Shown here in pieces: positions 1 to 12,883 of a DNA stretch of 64,000 bases. The notes under the pieces were generated by a model, which saw only the letters and a list, made by a program, of their open reading frames with translations, searched no databases and had not been told where the DNA came from. The translations under genes and the position numbers were made by a program. How positions within the stretch are numbered: the first letter of the stretch is position 1; the number at the start of each line of letters is the position of its first letter. The stretch comes from Galbula dea. Taxonomy: Eukaryota; Chordata; Aves; Piciformes; Galbulidae. Location of the stretch: NCBI GenBank assembly GCA_013399015.1, contig VWZX01001675.1:248001-312000 (forward strand), in the 5' to 3' direction.

Positions 1-3000
1 TCTTTGGCTTGGGATAAGTAATAACTTGGGAGAATCTATGTTTCCCTGTGCTGAACTAATACAAGTTTTCATTACAAAGAATCAGGGAGGGTCAAAATAC
101 TGCTTGGCAACAAACATAGAGCAGCTAAGAGCTGCAGTGTAGGGCAGGGCAGCTCCTTGTCAGCCAGGCTGGGAGAGGGATGGAGGAGTGGGGAGGTAGT
201 GAAAAAGTAACTGGCAAAGAGCAGGGCAGTAGCATTTGGAGAAGTGCCTCCCTTGGAAAGAGGGGGATCTCATTGGTTTGGGAGTTGGGTTTGTGTTGTT
301 TTTTCTTTTTCAAATGAAAAGGAGAATTTTAGCCAGTTTTTTTTTCTATTTTTTTTTCCTTCCTTTTTTCCTTTTCCCCATCCTCAAGGCTCATATAAAT
401 GTAAATGAAAGGTTCTTGGAGCAAACATTCAGTGAAGGCTCAGATACTGTCATCTGCTGGCTAGGTAAATGGCATATAGGGAACAGACTGGAGTAACACT
501 TGCTTGCACTGTTTGGACTTATATTTCCTCATGTGAAAATGCTTCACTCTACATAATCTGGTAAGCTTCTCTCTGCTCTCCAGCACTGACCTTCTCCTCT
601 GTACTCTCCTCCCAGCTCACTAGCACTGCAGATAGATGAGCTTGTAAAATAACCAGTTGAATCCCCATTTTTCCTGCCTTTCTAGACCCTGGAGGTCTTT
701 GGCTTCTCTGGCTGCTTCCCAGCACCTTTGTCAATGCAGTTAGAACCTCAGATCCCTGCACAGACTTGCAGCATTCATCTTTTTCAGCTCACTCAGCAGC
801 AGGGCTGGGGTTACAGGGTGATACCTGCATGGTTTGCTAAAAGCCTAGTAGAAGTGTCAGCTGTGACCATGGGACTGCATGTGTGAACTCAGTAGAAAAG
901 AAAATAACTCTTCTGTTGGATGAAATGCCACAGGGACATAGTCACAGCATAGATCTGGAGAGGTAGACAAGGAATGGCAAATAGGATCTACCTGAAGAGG
1001 TAGTGCTCTGCTTGCAGGCTTCTGTACCATGGTGGCTGCTGCTGTGCCTGGTAACAGTGCCAATAGTCCTAAATCCTCTTCTGGCTGCCCACAGATGTCC
1101 TGGGCTCTGTGGCATGGCCACAGTTGAAGGTGAGCTTGTGCTGTCTTCACAGGACCTTCTCTGCTTATCTACATGTTCATGCACAACAAATTGTTTATTG
1201 CTTAGCAAAAGGGCTTGGGTGTTGCTGGGTTAGCCTAGGAAAGGTGAGAGAGAGATAAAATTCAAACTGAGCCTGGAGTAGGGCTTGGTTTGCTTGCTTG
1301 TGATTTCCTTCCTCGCTTTCTCTGCACCTGGCAGTGCTTCCTGCTGGCTGCCACCCATGGTAGGGTTTCAGCCTGTGAGGTGGGGCAAGGGAAAGCATGC
1401 ACCCCTGGGCCAGCATGGCAAGTATGGGGTGGCTGTGGAGCATGGCTCCTGCTTTCTTTCAGCTTCTTGTTTGCAAATTGAAGCGGTTTATCTTTATGGC
1501 AGATACTGGCAGTTTCCTAAAAGTGGCTCTTGCTTCTTCTCTCTCCTTATGGCTTCACCAAAAGATAGACTGAGAAGACAGACCTAGCCAGGGGACAGTT
1601 TTGTCTACCCCCTCCCTGAACCCTAGCTGTGCTTGACTTCCCCTTCCAAGCCTTTTAATGGTAGGATTAGAAAAATGCAATAGATATTATCTTTCTCTAT
1701 ATAGACTTATACCATTCATAAACCTCCACAGACCATTTAAACAGGTATGTGTGCCAAGCTTCAGAGAAACCAAGGAGTGTGGTGAACCCCCAGCTCCGTG
1801 ACAAGCAGGTCACTCGAACCACACCTTTGCAGGGAGCAAACTGATGCTGGTATCATGGGCACAGCATGGCTAAGCTCTTCCCTTTCTCAAACAGACACCT
1901 GGTGCCACTGGTACCTGCAGCAGTGGCAGGAATGCTTGGCAAGCAGTGCATCAGACATGGCTGCACCTTTAAAGGGAATCCATTACAGTTTGCTTGAGGA
2001 CTTGAAGTTTGAATGAGAGCACCTACCTGGTGGTTTTATGAATGTGAAGTTCAATTGCATTGATGATTAGTTGGGTTCACTGCCCTGAGTGCCTCATGGT
2101 GATCTGCTCTGTGAGAAATGATGCCTTTGTTTTGTCCCTCTTAATCACCTGGGTCTGGATGGGTTAAAATGTACAGGCTGAAATGTGGGTGTTGCCCCCA
2201 CTCTTTCTTCCTTGCTGTTCACCTTCTTCCTTTCTTGATACTTCCCCTGAGTTTTTCCCTTCCTCTCCAGTGTAAGGAGCTCGGCAATAAAGGCTGCTTG
2301 GTGGAGACAGTGGAGGGGATTCTATCCTGCATGGGGCTGTGCAGCTCCCCTGGGTCCTGGCTTTGTTCTGCACCTTGAAGGTCTTGGGCAGGAAATGTGG
2401 TTTCAGATTGTTTATGGGAAAACATTACTTATTGTCCCCATTCTAATGCCTTGGGCACTAGCAGTAGGAACATGCAGAGCTTAAATAGCAAACAGCGAAT
2501 GCAACAGGAACTTGGGAAGGAATCTAAACCTCCCTGTCCAGGGAATAACCTGCTGGGGACTGGAGAGAAACTTCTCTAAGGAATGGACTGTTCTGGGGCT
2601 GCCTCCCACCACCTGTCTGCTATCTGTTGTGCAATAGTTGCAGTTAGCTGGAGGTGCTGGCCTGACCCCAGGGCTTGTGTTCCTCCCTCTGTTTTGGTGA
2701 CTGTGATGCTTTGTCAGATGCTGTATGGGGGAAATACCTAATACCGTAAAGCAGTGCAATGTGGGCCCAGAGGTCCCAGCAGTGCCTGTAGCACCTGGAG
2801 TCTTTCCTTGGAAGTTTATTCATCCAGGCAGGAAACAATTTATCCTTCTGCCCATGCTGTGGGAGGAAGGTGCCAAGCTCTGTCACAGCTATAAATCACA
2901 CTTGTGATTTACCATGTGAACTCTGAGCATTTGGGGGCAAAAAGTGCTGTGTGTATGGTGCCAAGCAAATGAGAGTCCTGCCAGCACACCTAGCCTGCCT

Positions 3001-3450
3001 AGCCTGTGCCTTCCCTGCCAGTGTGTGCCATCCCTGCCTCTGGGCTGCAGGGAGGGATGGTTTCTGTGCCAGCTCTGGTGACAGAGCCTGTGCCCTCACA
3101 TCTGGCTGGGTGACTCAGGCTCCACACTATCAATAGGAATCGGCAGTGGATGACACTGGAGGGTGGGGTGGTTTGGGCAGTGCTGTGCCCGCAGGCAGAA
3201 TGGGCACTGTCTCACAGAGGTATTAGTGCTGTGTCCCTGCTAACTGCCGTAGCCATTGGCCAAGTGGAAGTTTCCAAGCAGGCCAGCCCTTTGCTGCAGC
3301 CGTGCATCCCTCCATCCCAGCCAGGGAGAGGAGGATCTGGCGAGAGGCTGCTCTGCTCCCTCTGCACCCCTATCCTCTGCCCAGGCATTCCAGGGAAGGA
3401 AAACTGCTTTCAAATCCCACCTCCACTCCACTGTGGAACTAAGGAGAAGA
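1..3450. other. Non-coding flank or upstream intron of SEPT9
   Basis: I see no exon, RNA gene or recognisable transposon here. Open frames are short, on both strands, and carry no family I recognise. A T-rich run lies near 338-372. If the long isoform SEPT9_v1 exists in this species, this stretch would be part of its first intron, because its first exon (human start MKKSYSGG) is not seen in the window. Otherwise it is 5' flank of the v3 promoter. Confidence 0.6.
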
Positions 3451-4237
3451 CCAAGAACTTCTGCCCGGGGCAGGGACTTTCACTATTGCTTTCGGGCTGG
3501 CTGCCTAAATTGCTCCCTTATTGCCGCTTCGCAGTGGGGAGGACGCAGGGCTCGGTGCCAGGGCCAGCGGCGAAGCTCTGCAGAGGGATGCGCAGGGTGA
3601 GCAAACATGTGCAGCTCTCGGGTCCTGCCTGGTAGCAGCAGCAGCCCATGATGCTGTGCTTGGAATGAAGTCAGCCTTCATCAGCCGAATAGTTTATGCA
3701 TGAATCGAAACTTCAGACCTGGCAGGGTGGGGAAATGCGCAGGATCTGCTCTCCTTTATAACGCTGGAGCCAAGGAAGGAGGAGGGGGTAGAGGAAATAG
3801 CAGGAAAATAAGGCTGGGGAAGCGGGGAGAGATTTGAGAAGCTGGATAAGTTGTTCGCTCTGTAGTTGCGAGGAGCCAAGTTCCTTAAGCATCTCCTGGT
3901 GGATATTCAGAGGGAGCTGTGGAGGCTGGAGCGTTCCCCTGGACACTCGCATACTGTAGCTTTAAGACTGTTTTACCGAGGACTCGGGGTTTCCAGTTTT
4001 CCTGCGCCTGGTGGAGTATTTCAGGGAGTTACAGGATTTTTCGGGTCATGCACCCCCTTTTTCTTTTTTCTTCCTGCTTTCTCTTCCTCTCTTCCTCTTC
4101 CTTTTCATTTCAAAGAGACAAAGCTACTTCAGTTTGGAGCACAAACATATGATCAGCACATGGAAATGTGGTAATTTGGATGCATTCATGATTGCAACAG
4201 ATTGAAGAAATTAGACCAGACAAAGAGCTTTTTTTGG

Positions 4238-4296
4238 AAGAGGAGGAGGAGGAGGCAAGGCAAGGAGGGAGGGAGAGTGGGGGAAAGAAGGGGACG
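4238..4296 (+). repeat. Polypurine tract (GGA/GAGG-rich) in the v3 5'UTR or promoter
   Basis: A run made almost only of A and G, with repeated GAGGAGGAGG and GGGAGGGAG, lies about 55 bases before the v3 start codon. Such tracts can adopt triplex or G-rich structures and often occur in promoters and GC-rich leaders. Whether it is transcribed depends on the start site, which is unknown. Confidence 0.6.
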
Positions 4297-4328
4297 CCAC
4301 CGAAAAAAGGGACGGCCGTGACACGCGG

Positions 4329-4372
4329 ATGCTAAATATATCCTGTAGTAATGGAGAGGGACCGGATTTCAG
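4329..4372 (+). promoter_or_regulatory. Upstream ORF overlapping the v3 start codon (first segment)
   Basis: An ATG at 4329 lies 22 bases before the main ATG, in the +1 frame relative to it. It stays open through the donor at 4372. After splicing to 47604 it reaches TGA at 47620-47622, giving 20 codons that overlap the start of SEPT9. Its start context is weak (C at -3, C at +4). The main ATG has G at -3 and G at +4, so leaky scanning would allow main-frame translation. It acts only if transcription starts upstream of 4329. Confidence 0.5.
4351..4372 (+). CDS. SEPT9: Septin-9, first coding exon of v3-type isoform
   Basis: This short exon encodes MERDRIS plus the first base of an alanine codon, then a splice donor (CAG followed by GTAGGC). 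Joined to the acceptor at 47604 it gives MERDRISALKRSFEVEEV, which matches the start of human SEPT9 isoform v3 as I know it. Septin-9 is a filament-forming GTP-binding protein. It caps hetero-oligomeric septin rods and links them to actin and microtubules in cytokinesis and cell shape. The start is supported by the isoform match and by a good context (G at -3, G at +4). The exon is far too short to find by ORF length. The first intron is 43,231 bases. The 5'UTR extends upstream by an unknown amount. Confidence rests on the exact in-phase join and the exact isoform start. Confidence 0.93.
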
Positions 4373-4800
4373 GTAGGCTATTGATCTTTTGGTATGTTAT
4401 GTTCTGCCTCTGCCCTCCTACCTTTCCAACAGCTTCTGGACTTTAAGAAGAGAAACAGCCACACTCCGGGTAGATTTCAGCTGATTCCTTTATTTCTCTT
4501 TTTGCAATGCTTCCTTTCTGCATTTCTATTTTTTTTCCATCCTCCTGAGCCCTCTCAACAGAAGGTGGTTCCAGCAGAAGCCAGGGAGGGGAACGAGGGG
4601 GGAAGAAGAAACTGCTTTCTAGGTCTGGATTTCATTTGAGTCTCTCTCTCCCCCTCCCTCCCGCTCCCATGTGCCGCACGGCGCGGGGGGATGAATGCTG
4701 AGCCTGTTAGCTCAGAGCTGCGAGCCGGGAAGAGGGAGGAAAATAGCCGAGCTTTTGGCATGGAGACGCGTTTCTGCTCTGAAGGTTGGCTCCTGAGTTC

Positions 4801-4826
4801 GTGTGTGTGTGTGTGTGTGTGTGTGT
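4801..4826 (+). repeat. (GT)13 microsatellite
   Basis: Thirteen uninterrupted GT units, in the v3 first intron about 430 bases past the donor. Likely length-polymorphic. Alternating GT can form Z-DNA. Confidence 0.95.
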
Positions 4827-4829
4827 TGT

Positions 4830-7800
4830 GGTTGAGCTTTCTCTGCTTGCCAAAGAGTCTTCCCCTGGATTTTGCCCTCCCATCCTGCCTGGCTGGCAGG
4901 GCAGGAGCTGCCTGCGTGTCCTGGAGCAGCGCTGGAGCTGGTGGCCGGTGACCACCCAGTATGTGCTTCACCTTGCTGGCCACGTCTTGGGGATGTTTGG
5001 GTTGGGGGGAAGATGGAGGTGGGTAAACGAAGGAATTAATAACTCCATTAATTTCCTGGATTCCCAGCAAATCCCACCTGATGGTGCATGTCTGTACCTC
5101 TCCCAGGTATGTCAGGCTATGGGGGAGCAGTGTTGCAGAGATGTTGTTTTGGGATGGCTGTGGCTAACTGTCTGCAGGGAGGGGGTACCTGCAGAGTGAC
5201 ATCACTCAGAAGGCTCAGTCCCTGCATGCCTGAGCAGGACAAGCAGAATCAAAGAGGGAAAATGAGGGAGGGGGTGTCTGTGCCAAAACTGGCAGACCCA
5301 CAGTGTGCTACAGCCCAACAATGGGTCTCCATCCTCCCACCTCATTTGACATGGCACAGCTCGCCCTTCTCTAGCACAGCAGCCCTCAGGAGGCATGAGG
5401 CCTCATCTGGGCGTTCCCAGCTGGCTGCTGGGCATCAGCTCAGGGAGGGAAACCACAAGGATGAGAGGAAAAGCTCAAGCCAGGGTGGAGCAAAACTGTG
5501 GCCACAGAAAGCTGCTCCCATGGCTGGCCAGTACCAGGCCCGCTGGGCCCCATCTGGGGATGTGCTGGGAGCACCCAGTGTTCCTGGGTGAGGACTTACC
5601 TGCAGGAATATCCTCAGCTCCCCACTGCTTCTGCAGAGTCCGGATGGCACCTTCTCATCCCTCTAGGCAGCTCTCTTGCTTTTTCTTCTGGTATGAGCCA
5701 CTTCAAAGCATTCCTGAGAGCCGGCTTGTAACTCAGAGCCTGGTGGGTGTTACATCAGCACAGAGCTTTGGGCTGGATAACCTCTGCTGTTGTATGGAGG
5801 CCTCTTCTAAGCAGGGACGTGGAGGAGAGGAGGGGGTGGCAGGGGCAGTTTGTGTCCCATAGTGGTTTGGCCTTTCACAACTCCTGTTCCATCCTCAGTG
5901 GATCCTTTTCCTTTGTGCAGAGGTGGGGAGAGACTCTGCAAAGGATTGCTGGTGAGAAAGAGGACTCCCTAGTGATGTGATCTGGGGCTCTTTGTTCAGC
6001 AGAGCATCAAAGGTGGGTTCCTCTCAGCCTTTGATCTGTATATGAAGTTCAGCTGCTGTGAGCACAGAGCCCTCATGCCTCTGCTGGCTGTCACCTGTTT
6101 CCAGGGCATGCTCCACCCAGGAGCCCTATGGGCAGGAAGACCCTGAGCTAGTCTCTTGGTGCAAAGATGCAAGAGCTCTTGCTCACCCCTGGGTTTGCAC
6201 AACACCGATGTCCGAGTGCGTACGTGTTTTGCTGACTTCTGCTGGAACCAGCTTTTCCATGGGTGGTTCAGTTGTGGTTGAGCTGCAGGCAGGGCACAAA
6301 GGTATGATGGCCTGGGCCAGATGTGTGCCTTCACCTAAGGTGGTTGTGCCTGAGGGCTTGCTGTGGGGTGATGAGCATGGCTGCTCTACACGAGTGGGTT
6401 GTGTGTTCTGTAGGACCCCAGAGCTACACAGGCTGTCTCAGTGGTGTTTCTGATATTTACCTCCAGCATGAAATATGTGTTGGGAGAATAAAGGGTCTTG
6501 GATTTCTCCACAGGTCCCTGCTTGGAGGGGTCAGCACAGGCAAGGGAAGCTGCTCAGCTGGGGCAGTGTCAGAGGGAATGCTAAACCCATGTGTGGGGAC
6601 AGAGGAAATCTGTGCCCAAGGAGGCTCTAGGCACAAAAGTGACAATATCACCGGGTCACACTGTTGGCTCCTAGGTCTGTGGTGAGAATGGATTCACTGA
6701 GTGAGCTTCTCAGCTGACTCCAGTCCTGCTGCTGCTGGCACTGAGCAGACCATGCCAGCTGATGTGCTGCAAGGGTCTCAGGGAGCCATGGGTTCTGGCA
6801 CAGCCATGCTGGTGTGGAGGACAGCAGCAGGGAGCAGAGCTCAGCCTGCCCTAGGCTCCCCCCTCATGGCCATGTGGTCAGAGGGACAACCAGGGCTCTG
6901 GCTTTAGTGACTAACCCAAAGATGACTGGGATGAAAGCAGACCTGTGTAGTGCTGGGGGCCACATCCCAGACACTGTTCTGGCCCTGAACATGTGTTTAG
7001 TTACTTCTCTGCTATGGGTGGGAAAATCTGAGTCCTGACTGGAGTGTGGGGCTGCTGGATGGGGTGAGGGCATCTGAGGACAGGGTGAGAATTGGGTCTG
7101 TCCTCTTCTCTGAGAGCAGCTTTCCCAGAGCTGCTGGAGCTCAGCATGTCCCATGGGGTCTTCTCTGCCCAAGAAAAGCTCAGGCTTTTTTGCACGCTGC
7201 AGTGTCCATGGTGGAAGATTCCATCTCTGAGGATGACAAACACCTCTTGTGCTTCAGGGAAAGGCATCAAAGGTGCAAAGGGATGCTGTAGATCTGTACC
7301 TGCTACACTGCCATCTCCAGGGCTGCAAGGGTCTTCTTTGGTCTGTGTAACAAGACACCAGTCTTGGGTGGTGCCTATGGGTGCTGATATAAGAAACACA
7401 ATCTCCTATAATCTTCTAGTCCCTTTTAACCTGGTTAAACCACCTCTCACATTTCCACAAGCTAGCATTGCACAAAAAGCCTTAGCTCTAAAGTTTTTGT
7501 TTCCAGGCATCCTTCCTGGTTTTGGAGCCAGGGAGCTGGGCTCTGAAGCTGCTGTTCCTCACATCTGCCCCATCTCTCTGCCTTGCCAGCTTGCTTTGGT
7601 GGCAGTGGCCTGGAGATGGCTCTCCTGTCTTTCCCTATCAGATGGCTCTTTTGAGTAGCTGAGATCTTTCTACAAAGCCTTAATTGTTCATGCTCTGAGG
7701 CCTCTCACCTCTTAAAAGAAAAGGAAGGGCCTGCAGCACCTCAGCTTTTTGGTTACTGTGATGATGGAGTTACAGGACGGGTGCAAGCATGATGGGAAAG

Positions 7801-10447
7801 GAGGGCAGATCTTCTGGGTAAATGATTAATGTCACTGTGCAATTGTACTGTGAAAACTCATTTTAAGAGTTAACAAACACTGATGAATAGGTGATGGAAA
7901 CACCTGACTGCAATGAGTGGCATGTGTTAGTCCAGTGCCCAGCAGCAGGCAGTGGGAGTGCTGTAGGTGCTCCAAGGAGGATGAACTATTTATGAACCCC
8001 TTGGTGAGCATTCTTAACCTTTCAGTTACAGATCCACTATAGATATGATTCTGTATGCATAACTGTGCAGAGTTTAACATGTCTTTTTACATCATACTAT
8101 GCACTTAAACAATCTGAACAGCAAGGAGACAGCCACTGTTTGCAGCTTCCAGAGGCTGTGCAGGCAGCTCCCAGACCATATGCAGCAAGACAGAATATCT
8201 CCAGTGGTTGTCAGAGCCACCTGGGAAGGACCATGTGCCTGGACTGGACAGTAAGAAGGGGAAGCACTGACCCTCTGTGTGAGTGCTGGAGGTATGAAAG
8301 GTTGTTGTGAGGGAAAGTGTTTGTTTCTTCATTTTCCAAATAGAAGTTGGTCATGTGTAACAGGGCAGAGGGGTTGGGGGTTTCTTCTGGTCACCCTCAC
8401 TGTCTTTTGTGTCTCAGGTTTCTCAGTGTCCCTGTTATGCCTAGGAAATGCCAGATAAAAGCCTGATGTGTTTCTTTCTAGTGGTCTTCTCACAGCTATA
8501 CACCTTCTGTCTCACCATATTTTTGTTTTTCCTCTGGCTTGCAACATTTCACACCCACAGGACACCAGATAGAACCATCCAGACTCTAAATGTCCTACCT
8601 CCTGGTAGATCCCACTGCGTTCATCCAGCCCTGATACCCAGGGACACCTCCCTGTCTGTCCTGCCTTTGCTGGTGGCTGTTGGTCTGTCCTTAGCCCTCA
8701 CTTCTGCTTTCAGTGTCCTGTTCATGTCCCTGCCTGGTACTGGCTTCATGGTTCACTGCAGCAAGTGATGCCCTGTCCCCAAGGCCACGGGCTTGCTGTG
8801 TTATGTGCTCTAAAAACTACCTGCAGCCAGAGTTTCTTGTTCAAGCATTTACCTTTATCCCAAATGTTCTGGAGTAGCCTGTTGTGAGTGCAGGTTTCAG
8901 CTCATTTAATGGTAGGTCCATGCGGGCCCTCCCTCAGGGAAGGGTTTGGGTTTCATGAGGCTGTGGAGTTGCCTCTGCAGATGGTTGTGTTTGCAGAGTG
9001 CTCTGTGCTGCTCCTAGCCCGCTCTTGGCTGCCTGCTCCTGTCTGGCCAGTGGATGCATTCCCACAGTTGTCTGAGGCATGTCAAGGTGTGAAGCATTAT
9101 CCATTTCCTGATGCCTGCCCTTAAATCTACTGGAATTTCTCCTCTTCTCCACTAAATACAAACCCATTATGTGGCACAACTCACACCTGACAGCACAGGT
9201 AAACACTTCTCAACACAGCTCCCTTGAGCTTGGCTAACCCCAGGGCAAGAGCTCCTTTACTACCTGCCTCCTGCTACGTGCTGGATGACTCCAGCCTCCT
9301 AGCAGAGTGATTCCCATGCTGCTGGGGTGAGGGAGGTCGTTTCTCATGCAAGTCAGGGTTCTTCCAAGCTCCAGCATACCATAATGCTGAGTAGGAGCAA
9401 GTACGTAGTTAGGGAAGTATGTCTGGGTCAACACATGTCTTCTGTTGCCTTAATGATCTCAGAAGCACAATATCTGTGTCCTGTTGGCTTCCCCACACAG
9501 TCCTTGCAGCTGTAACTAATGGACAGCCATTTGTTAGAGAGCAGTGATACCTGGTGCTGTGAGCACTTCAGTCAGACTCAGGGCTCTGCAGCTGGACCCT
9601 GGCATGGTATGGGCAGCAGAGAAGGGCATGATGGGCAGCTCCTGTCCCATTTTTTTGAGCACTTTTAACCTGAGAAAATCTAGATGAAGTGTCTTGCTCT
9701 GCCTCAGATTTTCTGTAAGTCCTTGGGAAAAGGTGTTTGTGGTCTCCCTGACACTTTGATTTTGGGTAAGGATCTGGTGGTTGGGTCTCTGAGCTGAAGC
9801 TCCCCTCAGGCAAAAGGAGGATCATAGCAGTGCCTGCCTGCACAGGGTCTCAGAAGGGCAGCTGGAAGCTTAAAGCTATTCTGACACTGCAGCAAAGGAA
9901 GTTGTGAGTCTCCAAAATTGAGTATGTGCCATAGGATCTGAAGCTGTTCCACTTGGACTACTAGTGCCTGATGGCTACTCTGACAGCTGATGGAGACAAT
10001 ATCCTTTGCCTACATGCTTAACCAATGTTCATGAAAAGCCATCCCTTTACAGCTGCTCTTTGGAAGGGCAACTTCCTTCCTAAGCACCAATGCTGAAAGT
10101 TAATCCCTCATGGTCATCTCTGAGTGGGATATGGCACCTGCTTTGCCTCTCCTCTAGCATTTCAGGCTGCTGTTATATTTGTCCTGTGCTGGGACCTGGG
10201 TACTGCATCCCCTGCACAGGAAGGCTGTGAGCCCCTGCTGCTGGCTGGAGCTGCTGTTTGAGTGGCAGGTGAAAAGAAATAGCCCTGCAGGGTAACATGG
10301 GATGCTGATGCCAAGAGTGTTGTTGGAGACTTATAAACAGCTCTGCTTTGTGGCTTGGGGGAAGAATGGGCATAGTTTTTACAGGTGAATAAAATGCATT
10401 AGTTTTACAAGCAATAATCACACAATAAACCTCAAAGTGCATTATTT
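4830..10447. other. SEPT9 v3 first intron, no gene seen
   Basis: No exon, RNA gene or recognisable transposon could be supported. Many frames of 60-190 codons are open on both strands, as expected in moderately GC-rich intron sequence, and none resembles a known protein family. Confidence 0.6.
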
Positions 10448-10662
10448 TCATAGAATCACAGAACAGCCCAGGTTGGAAGGAGCTTCCAAAGATCACCTGG
10501 TCCAGCATTTCATGGGAAATGGAGCCTAGATGAAGTTATCTCCCACCCTCTTCAGTCCCATCTTGAAAACCTCTAGGGCTGGGGACTCTACCATGTCCCT
10601 GGAGAGGTTGTTCCAATGGTTGAGTGTTGTCACTGTAAAAAATGTCTTTCTTGTATCAAAAT
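10448..10662 (-). mobile_element. CR1 LINE fragment, 3' end, antisense
   Basis: The plus strand opens with TCATAGAATCACAGAA, the reverse complement of the CR1 3' terminal repeat. It continues with CAGGTTGGAAGGAGCTTCC and the conserved 'tcttgaaaacctctagg' and 'ctggagaggttgttcc' stretches of the CR1 3' region. CR1 is the main non-LTR retrotransposon of birds, usually truncated at the 5' end as here. Only the 3' UTR-proximal portion remains. It is diverged and immobile. Confidence 0.9.
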
Positions 10663-12249
10663 GAAGATTTATTTATATATATATATGTATTGTTTTCCCT
10701 CCCTTGCCTGGATCCATGTGTGTGTGAAGATGGTGCTACAGAAACAGATCTGTAATAACTTTCATCATTACCAGGTACCTTAGAAACTACAGCAGTTGTT
10801 CTTGGGTCAAATTCTTGTTTCTAGTGAGCCAGTCTGGGGAGCAATGAGCAAGATTGCTGGCATGCAGGATTTGGGGGGGGACGACCTACCATTATCTCTG
10901 CAACATCTCCAGCTTGCAGCTTTGACCACAAACTGGCAGTAAGGTTGTAGCTGGAGGCTGTGAAGACAAAGGTTTGTTTGCATTTCATTTCTGATTGTCT
11001 GATCTGGAAAAATAAGCCTTATCATCAAGACAACCAAGTTTGATCTGTGGTGCACTGGACCAGAGAAATGCTCATATTTTGCTTCTTTTGTGGCCTGAAA
11101 AGTTGAGTCTTCAAAATCCCTTTGGGTCTGGAGAAGTGGGGTCCAGGCATAGAAGTGTGGACACCTTCAGTGGGGCTGCTAAGGAAAGTGTTGGTCCATG
11201 TGTTCAGAAATGGGCTTCCCTCATGCTGGGCTCTCCCTCTGTGGCTTTCCAGCCTGGGGCAACACCTGTACCTGCCTGCAGCATAGACTGGCAGCCCCCC
11301 TCTGCCCACTGGCACTGCCTGCCTGCATGTAACATTCTCTCCTTTTCTTCCTGATGAGAGCAGGATATTGTTATTATCATTAATGGTTTCAGAAGGTTTT
11401 TCTTTCCAGGGCTACATGCTTCAAGTTCATGCTGATTTGTCATGGTGCTGGAGCAGAGGCTTTGGTGGTGTAGGCAAGACCTTGTTGATGAGGAGGGAGG
11501 CTGGCAGAGGTTTTCAGGGCTGGAGACATGTACTTGATTGGTGCTGGGTGTTTTCTGAGTGCCTGATCCCTTGCAATGTCAGGGACCACCAGGCTTACCC
11601 AGTGAACATGGGATGGAGGATCTCCCAGTGGTTGAGCATTTCAGATGATGCCAGGGCCTTTGTCAAGGGCAGTGTGTGTCTGAGTCCCTCTATGTGGTTT
11701 AGGTGGAAAAATGGAAAGAGTTAAAATCCTAAACACTTGGCAGAGATGCTTGCTTTGGAGAGAGAGCTGGAAAGCAGATCCTGGAGAGTTGAGTGGTGTG
11801 AAGCTGCATGTTGGGAAGCCTGGATCAGGGTTTGGACCCAGGCTTTGAGTCCAGGGCCCATTTCTGCTTTGCCATCAGGCTGGTGAGAGCAGCTGTGTTG
11901 GGCTGAGCTGCACAGTGTGTGCAGTGAGGCTGCTTTCAGTGCATGGTGCTGGGATTTCATCCTTGTGCTACTGACTACTGTGAAGTAAGTCATAGGCTTC
12001 CTCTGTTTTGCTGTCTCCAACATGTTTGCTTGGACCCTGTGGTTTGGGCATGTCCCTATCTTTTCCCTGACTTTTCAAGACCCCAGAGTAGGTCATCCTA
12101 AGTTTCAAGTGAGGCTGTCAGCAGCTGTAGCCCAGCAATTTCAGTCAGTGGTTTCCAGTGGACTAAGGGCAAATATCATCACCCTCAGAGGTTTCAGGCT
12201 TACACATCTTTTTGACTCACAAGTCTTTCACTCTCAGTGACTCATCAGT
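10663..12249. other. SEPT9 v3 first intron between CR1 copies
   Basis: Contains a short TA-rich run (about 10670-10690) and a G-run near 10872. I see no exon or transposon. Confidence 0.55.
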
Positions 12250-12883
12250 GTTCTCAGGGGTGGGTCAGGGCTGGAAACAGTGTGCCCAAGGGCCAGGCAG
12301 GGATGACCAGCAGTCTAAAGGATGTGATCAACAGGTTGAGGGAGGGGCTTCTGCTCTGCTCTGGTGAGACCTCACCTGCAGTGCTGTGTCCAGCTCTGGA
12401 GTTCTCAGCACATGAGAGACATGGACCTGTTGGAGCAGGTCCAGAGGAGGCCAAAGAAATGACTGGAGGACTGGAAGCCCTCTGCTGTGAGGACAGGCTG
12501 AGAGAGTTGAAGTTCAGCCTGGAGAACAGAAGGCTCCAGGGAGACCTTACAGCAGCCTTTCAGTACTTAAAGGGCCTGTAGGAAAGATGGGAAGAGATTT
12601 TTTTAGCAGGGTCTGTTGTGACAGGACAAGTGATGATGGTTTTAAACTAATGGAGAGATTTAGACTAGATAGAAGGAAGAAATTGTTTACATTGAGGGTG
12701 GTGAGACCCTGTCCCAGGTTGCCCAGAGAGGTGGGAGATGTCCCATCCCTGAGACCATTCCAGGTCAGGTTGTTTGGGGCTCTGAGCAACCTGCCCTAGT
12801 TGGGGATGTCCTTGCTGACTGCCGTGGTGTTTGGACTAGATGATCTTGAAAGGTTCCTTCTAACCCAAACTATTCTGCGATTA
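12250..12883 (+). mobile_element. CR1 LINE fragment, sense, with 3' end
   Basis: About 630 bases of the CR1 3' half. In order one can see 'gtgagacctcacctgcagtg', the 'cagctctggagttctcagca' stretch, 'ggacaggctgagagagtt', 'ctggagaacagaaggctcc' and 'tgacaggacaagtgatgatgg'. It ends in the TATTCTGCGATT tail at about 12883. The reading frames are broken by stops, so no functional reverse transcriptase or endonuclease is encoded. The closest relative in the window by wording is the antisense copy at 59174. Confidence 0.92.

Larger units (their letters stand above)
3450..4760 (+). promoter_or_regulatory. SEPT9: CpG-enriched promoter and 5'UTR region of SEPT9 v3-type transcript
   Basis: CpG dinucleotides become clearly more frequent here than in the surrounding sequence, with clusters near 3525-3600, 3735-4035, 4294-4365 and 4660-4765. 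The region surrounds the v3 first coding exon at 4351-4372, so it probably contains that transcript's start site and 5'UTR. A TTTATAA-like element lies at 3755-3761, but its role is doubtful because CpG-rich promoters usually lack a working TATA box. The transcription start cannot be placed from sequence alone. The island is weaker than the one at the v2 promoter. Confidence 0.6.

Noticed and set aside
3755..3761. TTTATAA as a TATA box for v3
   Set aside because: Possible but about 600 bases before the start codon in a CpG-rich promoter. No start-site evidence.
1..4350. First exon of the long isoform v1 (human start MKKSYSGG)
   Set aside because: I found no ATG followed by a matching peptide and phase-1 donor. 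It is expected further upstream.
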